Source of the DNA: Trichopria drosophilae
Taxonomy: Eukaryota; Arthropoda; Insecta; Hymenoptera; Diapriidae
Direction of reading: 5' to 3'
Assembly (NCBI GenBank): GCA_030407085.1
Contig: CM059582.1
Span: 137,757,001 to 137,821,000 of the forward strand
DNA length: 64,000 bases
Shown here piece after piece: positions 30,893 through 39,091 of the stretch; position 1 is the first letter of the stretch, and each line of letters begins with the position of its first letter. A program made the translations under genes and the position numbers. Below the pieces are notes generated by a model. That model searched no databases. It worked only from the letters and a program-made list of their open reading frames with translations, and was not told the origin of the DNA.

Positions 30893-33502
30893 AACCATTT
30901 ATTTTTGTCCATGGACAAATCACAAAATTACTAAGTACAATACTAAATGCGAAATTAAAGATTGAATGGAAAAGAATAGTAGAGACAATTTAATGGCTTT
31001 TGCGGGGAAATACAACGAATACTCTAAGTGTGAATGAAGGTCAGTAGTGATTGTCATCACTCCGGATGTGCATAGAAAGTGCAAGTTTAAAGGCTTTCGG
31101 TGAACGAGATGACCGTACATCGAAAGATAGAGAGTTCCGGGACTTGATAGCACTTATCCAGTATGAGTTCGAATAAAAATTGGTTCGACAAGTCGGAATA
31201 TGGAAGGTAGTAACATTAAGACGCGCAGAATGTCGTGTCGGTGTAGGAAAAACAACAAATTTATTTCTTTATGTATTTGGTCTGCGAAGTTATGAAAACT
31301 TGGTAAGTGAGTGTGTCACGGTAGTATTTATGACGGTCTTCGATAGCTAGCTAATTTGTTTTCCTGCAATACTCGGCAAGCGGATGATCACGACGTAGTT
31401 GGTAGAGAAAGCGGAGCGTTGAGTTAAACAGTCGTCGGAGTTTTGTTAGGAGATAATCAGATGAGTCAGCGAAAAAAAGACAGGCAAAGTCTACATGCGG
31501 AAGTATTGAGGCATTCGTTAGCATTAATTTTACGGAATATGGTAAGTTAGCGCCCCTGTAGCGCAGTCTGTACAAAGCATAGTGCACCTTAGAACTGACA
31601 GAGAAAATATGATAGTTCCAGGTTAAATCAGGACAGTATCATATTGGCGGAAAGAGAGTATTAATAACAATAGCAAATTACACATATAGGTGTTTTTGGC
31701 CGATTTAAGTGATGCCTTAATGGTTTTGCGTAATTCTGTGTACTGCACCACGAGAAGGGCGTCAAGAGTACGTCTGGCTTTAGAATACAGGCGCTCACGC
31801 CGCATAATCTGCTGTTTAATTTCGCTAGAAATCCATGGAGCTGCATTCTTCTTTAAAAATTTAGTAACGAACGATGCATGCTTATTCAACGCTTGATAGA
31901 GGCAGAAATAGAAACTAGATAATGGTTGTGACGATGAACTCATAAGGCAGCCATTCGGATTGTTGAGTTCTTGATAATAAAATTGTATGGCTATTTTTAG
32001 GCCTTTCTGTAAGGCCGCCGTGTCGTAGTTAGCAAAATTACGAAGATGAACTGTCTTTTGTCGGTGGAAGAAGCTGTCAACTTTATAAGTGATGTTGACC
32101 TTGGTCGTGGCCTGCTGCGAAAGGAATTACGGAATGATGAGTTGGGCCAAACGGAACAGCATATAATGAATAATCGTGCAAGCAATTCCTAAGAAAGTTA
32201 GCATAATAGTCGGAGCCTATTAAATCGCAATTCAGATCGCCGGTAATAATTACATTTTTATAAATCAAAAAAATCGTTGAACTAGCAACGAAAAAGTTTT
32301 CTTCTCGACCGTCTTAATTTTAAATTAAATAATAATTAATAATATTTCTTGGTGTTACGGGTTAATTAACTAATAATAAAAAAATTTTTTTTTAAATTAA
32401 CATAATTTTTTGGGTTTCGATTGAAAACACAAAGATGGTAAAAAGATGAACATCGCCGGATTTTGTATGATAATCGCGACAAAACCTTAACTTTGGAATA
32501 TTCATATCTGTATTTAATTTGATTTACATATAAATGGGTTTTGTGTCCCTCTAGCGACTATCGTAGAAACAAGTGCCTATTGTAAATAATATACATTTCG
32601 TCCCAGGATCCCGTGTAGACTCTTCAGTAGGGCAATCACGGGAATCCCTGCCCTAGATGTATATATGGTTTCTTCATTTAGTGTGCAATTTTTAAATAAA
32701 ACTATCAGAGGAGGAAGTAATAGAATTATTGCATAGATATATATACGAATATTATTCGGTAACGGAATATCGTTATCCAGTACGTATCTATATTTGGTAT
32801 CCAATGATAAAAATAAAAAAATTTTCGTTGCTAGTTCAACAAATGGTTGTCGCTTAATAAAAGCCAGATCTTGCTCAGTTACAATGGGTATTTCACGCGA
32901 GCTAGCATCACGTCTAAAGAAAATGTTTCCATTGCGAACCCAAATGCGTGATCCTGTTAGTGAAGGCGCTAATTCTCTCGCTCTATTTAAGAGTTGGTGA
33001 GAAAGTCGGGATAAAAATTCGTTCACATAAACTATGTTATTGTCTTGTGCATAGAGAGTCGGAAAAATGTCAGCACGCGTGATCTTCTCAATTTTTCTAT
33101 GTTTTCAATCAGATTGCGAAGCCCAACGGAAATGCAGTCCACAACGATGGAGAATGTGGAAGGGGCAGGAGCTGACGAACCATCTCAATTTTCGTTGCCT
33201 CTGTTAACCAATTTTCTCGTGTCGACAATACAAAAATTGTTGTTATAATGGCTCAGTTCTAATTTATTTAAAATACGATCAACGACATCATCTAGCGGCA
33301 ATTCACACGAAGAGGGAAGGTCGGTGATGATAAATTCGGTACTAGGTTGAGCATAAGCCCAGAGGCCCTTTAAATCGCCAATGTCCCTAGTATTCGCTCT
33401 AGTGGCAGCAGAATTTTCAGCTAGATTGCTCGCAATATATTCAAGGCGCGCCGCTTGATTTAGATGATGTTCCATAAAATCAGACTTGCGTTCACTTAAA
33501 TC
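30893..33502 (-). pseudogene. family-3 LINE copy A (ORF1 C-terminus, endonuclease, RT end), internally deleted
   Basis: Minus strand. ORF1 remnant 33502-32841 has DLSERKSDFMEHHLNQAARL, GDLKGLWAYAQPSTEFIIT and the C-terminal FFRRDASSREIPIVTEQDLA. At the ORF1/ORF2 junction the codon is CGA where copy B (62902) has TGA. The endonuclease remnant (about 32275-32000) has NVIITGDLNCDLIGSDYY. The linker at 31943-31623 has APWISSEIKQQIMRRERLYS; most of RT is deleted. An RT tail at 31587-31351 has LYRLRYRGANLPYSVKLML. It is interrupted by a 565-bp insertion (32276-32840) and cut at 33502 by the gypsy-like element. Confidence 0.7.
32276..32840. mobile_element. 565-bp TIR element inserted in family-3 LINE
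   Basis: The ends GTTGAACTAGCAACGAAAA (left) and the exact reverse complement (right, 32822-32840) bound an AT-rich non-coding interior. Comparison with LINE copy B (62905-63390) shows LINE sequence on both sides, with about 480 bp of LINE missing. AAAT occurs on both flanks as a possible duplication. Superfamily unknown. Confidence 0.65.
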
Positions 33503-34082
33503 TGTTACGTCCTCGTAACTAGCGGAATTAACCAATTTTCGGTATACATACAAACATAAAAAAATATCGTAATTATATGTCGGCACCGGTCAAGCGAGTC
33601 CGTTTCTTACAATGTAACCTTCAAACCTCATAGACGAAGCGTATTGGAATGTACCCGGTTCAAATAGCACTTTCTTTAAACCTTTATTAGCCATAAATCA
33701 GAAGACGGCTCACATCGCTTAAGCCGGAAAACTTTCCTAAAAAGTCACCGTACAGACGCAATCAGTTTTCTCTCAACGACCTTCCGTAGTACTTTTATTT
33801 TCTACTATAGAACAATCATTTTACATTACCGTAATTCTCGTCTCTTCCAAAATTTACGGTAAATGAGGACTTAACTCTCAAGCTACCTGTTTTTAACTTT
33901 TCTTAAAAAACATAAAAAGAGAAATCGGGGACATTCTAACGGGCTCTCTATATCAATAATTTTTAGTTAATGTATTTTTCCTCCTTGGCCCATTTCCAAA
34001 AACCCTGTCCAATATACAAATCCACCACCTTCAAAATAGAGGGGGAGTACTCCAAGCGGGGACAAGAAAACCATGGACCACC

Positions 34083-34120
34083 ATAAATACAGGTGGGGCA
34101 CACCTAGAGGAGCTCAGTCC
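34083..34120 (+). promoter_or_regulatory. LTR core promoter: TATA-like box and initiator
   Basis: ATAAATA at 34083-34089 and an arthropod-type initiator TCAGTC at 34114-34119 (A of the start site at 34116, 33 bp after the box). Both are preserved in the 3' LTR (54205-54250). This would place U3 at 33503-34115 and start transcripts at 34116. Confidence 0.55.
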
Positions 34121-34412
34121 ATTTTTTTTTTGTCTGACGGGACATTAGTAAAAAGGGAAGGACAACTCCTCTACGTACATCGAGATTAATTCGGTCGATT
34201 TTCAAGTTCGCGAGTTGGTTACCCAAAAAGGAAGGTCAATTTTCGAGCCAACGAAAACCTTCAGCATCGGACCCAAAAAGGGAAAGAGGACCATCTACCC
34301 GAACCAATTCACTCCAGTCCGAAGAGAGGCCCATCAAAAACTTAGAGTAAGTATAAGTTTCCCTCTTATATAATTTGTATTCAATTACCTCCCTTCTTTC
34401 CTATTTTTCCTT

Positions 34413-34632
34413 CGTGACATAGCGGGTCGGCCTGCGAAATCACACCAACTCCTTTCCTCTTCGCGACATAGCGGGTCGGCCTGCGAAATCGCTCCAATTT
34501 CCTTCCTTTTCGTGACATAGCGGGTAGGCCTGCGAAATCACGGCTACCTCTTTCCTTGCGACATAGCGGGTCAGCCCGCGAAATCGCATCCTCTTTTCCT
34601 TTCGTGGCATAGCTGGTAGGCCTGCGAAACCA
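34413..34632 (+). repeat. five tandem units of about 50 bp in the LTR
   Basis: Units share GTGACATAGCGGGTCGGCCT and then GCGAAATC. Five units here, four in the 3' LTR (54313-54480). They lie downstream of the inferred start site, so they would be transcribed. They keep one frame open on the minus strand, which is a repeat artefact. Confidence 0.85.
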
Positions 34633-34856
34633 CAACCCTCTTCCCTCCTACCTATTGCCTATGAGCCACAGAGAAGAAGTCGCCTCTCACGCGACTACTA
34701 CTCATAACCAAAATAAACATTTTGGTCCAATAAATTCTCTTTTATTTTTTTCCCTTCCCCTAGACATCGCGTTTTCCCCCTAAACTCATTATACCATTTT
34801 TATTTTTTTCCTTTTTCGTTTATCATCTTCCCTAATAAATAAACATTATTTTTTTT

Positions 34857-35099
34857 ATGGTGAAACGCCGCCGAGGAGGACAAAAGATCCAACGCCAAAA
34901 ATTGGCAAAGGCTCTTCACCTCGCCCGAGAGGAAATAGAATCGCGGGTTACCAAACCATTATCCCCAAAGGAAACTCCTCTTCCTTCCCCTTTTCCCCCT
35001 CGCCCGATCATTCTACTACCTACTCCCAAGGAATTATTTCCTAATTTGTTCATCCCTTTTCCCCCTCTTCCAACAATTCCTCTACCCACACCGGAATAA
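34857..35099 (+). CDS. 80-aa basic/proline-rich ORF inside the LTR
   Basis: Starts MVKRRRGGQKIQRQKLAKAL, a strongly basic N-terminus with a KRRR nuclear-localisation-like tract and an amphipathic helix. It is followed by a Pro-rich tail (PSPFPPRPIILLPTP, FPPLPTIPLPTP). Located in the R-U5 part of the LTR, hence in the leader of any genomic RNA. The 3' LTR copy keeps the frame as far as it extends, but its ATG is ATA. The four amino-acid differences I see between copies do not suggest strong selection. Not recognised; could be a chance ORF or a small regulatory protein. Confidence 0.35.
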   Translation: MVKRRRGGQKIQRQKLAKALHLAREEIESRVTKPLSPKETPLPSPFPPRPIILLPTPKELFPNLFIPFPPLPTIPLPTPE

Positions 35100-35280
35100 T
35101 TGTTTGAAAAAATAAATTGATTAATCAAATAAACCGTTTCCTCATTTTGCCCTTATTTCCGACTTTCCTGTGTTGTTAGTAGCCCTCACTCACCTAAAGA
35201 ACCCAGTAATTCTACTGAGTTACACGCCCGTGTTACCGTTCAGTTAATATCTCTTTCGAGATATTCACTGGGTCGTAACA

Positions 35281-35305
35281 TAAAAATTTGGTGACAGCGC
35301 AATTG
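35281..35305 (+). other. primer-binding region
   Basis: Immediately after the 5' LTR: TAAAAATTTGGTGACAGCGC. TTGGTGACA-type sequences at this place pair with a tRNA 3' end; the tRNA species is not identified. A similar TTTGGTGACAACCGC occurs on the minus strand near 12365. Confidence 0.6.
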
Positions 35306-35497
35306 AGTGGGAACCTAATTACACGTGGAGAGTCATATGGCAGTCTGTCGATCAGTCCCTCGGCGGCAATAAAATACAAATAAATAAATTCAAAAAAATA
35401 TACCTATATAATAAATATAAAGTATAATAATAATTAATCTTAACATTACTAAATGAACAGTTTTAATACTAAATTTCCTACTTAAAAAAAAACATAT

Positions 35498-36310
35498 ATA
35501 TATATACATACGATATAATAATACTTAGGAGCATCCACATTTTCATATACACATAAACTCATCACACAAACCAGTTTTTGAATTGTTCTTCATAATTTAT
35601 TATCAACAACAATTAAAAATTGGACAATTCTTCGTTTGATAATTTCCTCGGAGTCATTGCAAACGAAAGAATTAAAAATCACAAACACACTTCACAAATA
35701 ACCATTTTTCAATTATTGTTCATTACCGACAATAATTAAAAATTGGACAATTCTTCGTTTGATAATTTCCTCGGAGTCATTGCAAACGAAAGAATTAAAA
35801 ATCACAAACACACTTCACAAATAACCACTTTTTAATTATTGTTCATTACTGAAATAACTAAAAATTGGACAATTCTTCGTTTGATAATTTCCCCGGAGTC
35901 ATTGCAAACGAAAGAATTAAAAATCACAAACACACTTCACAAATAACCACTTTTCAATTATTGTTCATTACTGACAATAATTAAAAATTGGACAATTCTT
36001 CGTTTGATAATTTCCCCGAAGTCATTGCAAACGAAAGAATAAAAAATCACAAACACACTTCACACATAACCACTTTTCAATTATTGTTCATTACTGACAA
36101 TAATTAAAAATTGGACAATTCTTCGTTTGATAATTTCCCCGGAGTCATTGCAAACGAAAGAATTAAAAATCACAAAAAACACTTCAGACATAAGCACTTT
36201 TCAATTATTGTTCATTACTGACAATAATTAAAAATTGGACAATTCTTCGTTTGATAATTTCCTCGGAGTCATTGCAAACGAATGAATTAAATATACAAAA
36301 AAAAAAACAC
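35498..36310 (+). repeat. six 123-bp tandem repeats in the retroelement leader
   Basis: The block TGGACAATTCTTCGTTTGAT recurs at 35621, 35744, 35866, 35989, 36112 and 36236, i.e. every 122-124 bp. Units share GAGTCATTGCAAACGAA and end in CACAAACACACTTCACA. The repeats lie between primer-binding site and gag, the same place as the Su(Hw) insulator in Drosophila gypsy, though the motif differs. Confidence 0.9.
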
Positions 36311-36474
36311 ACATCACACGCTCATATTAACATAACAATTATTATATCGCCATTTTTTTTGTTAATCATTATTCTTTATCATATTTCTATTATATATATT
36401 TTTTATTTTTCTCCCGTTCTATATTAAACACGTACAATTATGAAAATGAAAATTTATTTTATTATTTTTTTTAG

Positions 36475-36760
36475 ATGACAACAAACGGGACTCTAACTAA
36501 TTTAGATTGACATCGAAGCTAAACAGAAAATAGAAGATCGGGCAATAAATAAATTACAGAACCAAAATAAATCAGAGAAAAATTTGAGACTTAAATCTAT
36601 CAAGGAAAAATACCTTCGGAAAGCGGTCAATAAAAGAGAAAAATTACTAATAGAAATACAGAAATTCGAACTTAGGCAAAAACCAACAAATAAGGTACAG
36701 CCTATTTTCAAGACGCGAATTATAAATGAAGAAAATTTCGAAATAATAATTTTAGATTAA
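36475..36760 (+). pseudogene. pre-gag charged coiled-coil ORF, one frameshift
   Basis: A T-rich tract and TTTTTTAG immediately precede ATG at 36475 (possible splice acceptor). The first frame reads MTTNGTLTNLD then stops. A neighbouring frame continues from 36508 with DIEAKQKIEDRAINKLQNQN and LRLKSIKEKYLRKAVNKREK to a stop at 36758. The long Lys/Glu helical sequence suggests a coiled coil. It is separate from gag, which starts at 36888. Not recognised; it could be an extra 5' gene product or an N-terminal gag extension. Confidence 0.4.
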
Positions 36761-36887
36761 GAATAATAAAAAAAAATATATATATGTATAATAAATAAAA
36801 ATATATACTTATATGCATCAAACTTATCGTATGTTTTATACCATTTAATCGTCCTTTTCACATGCTTTTCGTCGTGTATGCGTATAC

Positions 36888-37704
36888 ATGAATACACGAA
36901 GTAATACACAGCATTTGTCCGAAAAACAAAGATCTGAAGTCTTGGGTTCGGGTTTACAACCCACAAACAAACATAAAGATTCAAATATAATTTCTCCTAT
37001 AAACAGTCCTTCCGACGATAACTGTAACAGCACAATACAAGATTCTGCCTTTTTCTCAGACGCAAATTTAACTCCAGATAGTTTGATTGATCCTTTTGCA
37101 AAACACGATCGATTAAATCGATCAACAGAATCTCTCTTTTCGCTTGACACGTCCCAACTAATTAAAAATCCAAAAGAACTTCAAGAAACGACAAATACGG
37201 AAACCGGAAATAATACCTCAAAAATAATTGAAATAGATATCATTCCCAATAAAATCAATACTATGTATAACGTACGAGATAAACTAACATTAAAACACGA
37301 AATAGAGAGTGTACCGCGATTTGACGGAGACCCAAAAACATTCTATCTATTCGTAGATGGATGTGAAGAAGCAAAAAAAATGCTCCCCCCAGAATCCGAA
37401 AGCGACTTAGTAAAATTGATAAAAAGCAGACTCGTAGGTGAAGCTCGGCGCACAGTGAAAAATGGGACATTTGACACTATAAAATCCCTATTAAAAAGCC
37501 TACACGAAATATACGCTCCAGCAAACTCCATCACAGAAATCCGCCAAGAACTAATAGGGATGTACCAACTTGACTTTGAAAACGTAGTCGTTTACGCCAA
37601 CCGTGTTCGAGAAGCAGGAGACAGAATCTTAGAAACATATAAAACATTGAATGCAGATAATGACGTAACAAATGAAGAAAAAACCAGAACAGAGAAAGAA
37701 GTAT
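36888..37704 (+). CDS. gypsy-type gag, N-terminal part (interrupted by LINE)
   Basis: From MNTRSNTQHLSEKQRSE through a disordered Ser/Asn region to the capsid-like core: SVPRFDGDPKTFYLFVDGCE (gag 'F.G....F..F...C'), LVKLIKSRLVGEARR and NSITEIRQELIGMYQ, typical of Ty3/gypsy and errantivirus gag. The frame is open to 37704, where the LINE enters; its own bases then extend the frame artificially to 37862. Without the insertion, codon ...EKEV continues as LETFLNGLKPEIEIRL at 42310. Gag assembles the particle and packages RNA. Confidence 0.85.
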
Positions 37705-38125
37705 ATGCTTCCGGTTCCGGTGAGTGTTCACTTAGCATTGCTTATTTTTTGCTCCGTCTTTTGGCTTTTTTCTGCTGCCGCTTGCCTCCGGGCGTTGCTT
37801 TTTTTCCAGCTCACTGGCAAGCTCTTTTTTATGCCGCTCTGCTTCTCCATTGGGCTGTTTAATCGTTGAGTGGCTGACTCGTGAGTGTCTTTTGGTTGGT
37901 GACGGATTTCCTAACCTTCAAATTCCACGTGGCTAGTCTACTACCGCTGTAGAAGCAGCCTGGGACAAGTACCGCCATCTATTGACTCTACCATTATCTT
38001 AGATAACGTCTCGACGGGTAAATTACCATCTGCCGATAAAACAGGAACCTTGTGGTAATTTAATCGTTCAACCTGATGCGGTAACTCAAAATTTTTGGTT
38101 GTCTGTTATATGTTTTTAGTAAAAC

Positions 38126-39085
38126 ATGCCGGAAACCTGTTTTGCATGTGATAAACCTATCACAGCCAGCCCGTTCATTCAATGCATAGTGTGTAAAAAT
38201 AAATGCCATAATGAATGTTGGCCTGAAACCGGTATCAAAACTGATCAAGGGATGCATATCTGTTGCCTCACTAACAGAGGACGAAAACGTAAAGGAGTCG
38301 ATAATCTACTTAGACCGCCACGATTCCTACGATCAACTAGCGCATCCTCAGTGGACTCTGCCGTTTCAGAAACGTCTCAACAACCGGGTGGAAATGTCGA
38401 CAATACCCTCAACATACAATCCTACCTATCTATGCTAAACACAAAAATGGACAAGGTGTTAAGCATTTCAACTAAGGTGAAAGAAATTGAGAAAGATCTG
38501 AAAACACTTAAAGTTGAAACTAAAACAGAAATTACATCCACACGTCGAGATTTGGAAAAATCTAGAGCCATCGCCGGCTACGAGGCTAGAAACTGCGATC
38601 TAATAATTTCTGGATTACCTGAGCGTGACAATGAAGATCTGCGAAGCATTGTTACCAAAATCTCAGAAGTGCTCAAAGTAGATCTCGATTCTAGAGACAT
38701 ACTGTCTGTGTACAGACTGAAACCGTTGAAAAATTCAGTTCCTCGGGCTTCAATATCAACGGATCAACAACCATCTAGGCCGGTTTCTATTTTCGCTAAG
38801 CTGTCGTCAACACGCTTCAGATCTGCTTTCATTGTAGAAGCAAGAAACCATCGCAATTTTGTGTCCACAATGATAGATGATACCCTACCGCAACAACGGA
38901 TATATATCAACGAACATCTACCGCCTGTAACTAGAGATCTGCTAAGAAAAGCTAAAGCTGCAGCGCGAGGGGCCTCAGCTAAAAGATGTTATGTTTATAA
39001 CGGGATTGTTCACTACCGTTCAGCGAATGGTGAACCGGCTATTGAAATCCTGACCGATGAAGACCTTGCCCAGATTTCCTTGTGA
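38126..39085 (+). CDS. LINE ORF1 protein (PHD-like zinc finger, coiled coil, RRM-like, C-terminal domain)
   Basis: 319 codons. Residues 1-50 form a PHD/RING-like Cys/His module (CFACDK, CIVCKNKCHNECW, CCL). Residues about 100-150 are a coiled coil (MDKVLSISTKVKEIEKDLKT). Residues about 155-250 hold an RRM-like region (CDLIISGLPERDNEDL; SIFAKLSSTRFRSAFI). The C-terminal domain ends VHYRSANGEPAIEILTDEDL. Such ORF1 proteins bind LINE RNA and form trimers. The stop is TGA at 39083-39085, and the reading frame then continues open into ORF2. Confidence 0.88.
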   Translation: MPETCFACDKPITASPFIQCIVCKNKCHNECWPETGIKTDQGMHICCLTNRGRKRKGVDNLLRPPRFLRSTSASSVDSAVSETSQQPGGNVDNTLNIQSYLSMLNTKMDKVLSISTKVKEIEKDLKTLKVETKTEITSTRRDLEKSRAIAGYEARNCDLIISGLPERDNEDLRSIVTKISEVLKVDLDSRDILSVYRLKPLKNSVPRASISTDQQPSRPVSIFAKLSSTRFRSAFIVEARNHRNFVSTMIDDTLPQQRIYINEHLPPVTRDLLRKAKAAARGASAKRCYVYNGIVHYRSANGEPAIEILTDEDLAQISL

Positions 39086-39091
39086 GGCGAC

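Larger units (their letters stand above)
33503..35280 (+). repeat. 5' LTR, 1,778 bp
   Basis: Starts TGTTACGTCCTCG and ends GGGTCGTAACA. About 2% diverged from the 3' LTR over the first 630 bp. The 3' LTR lacks about 215 bp (34180-34395) and one tandem unit. Contains promoter, tandem repeats and an ORF, listed separately. Confidence 0.92.

Noticed and set aside
34381..34635. 84-codon minus-strand ORF through LTR tandem units
   Set aside because: Frame is open only because the repeat unit keeps phase; it is antisense to the LTR promoter.
35498..36310. CRISPR-like regular repeats
   Set aside because: Contiguous 123-bp units without unique spacers, in a eukaryotic retroelement leader.
37717..37862. 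Extension of gag to a 324-aa protein
   Set aside because: The last 50 residues are translated LINE 5' UTR beyond the 37699-37704 target duplication.
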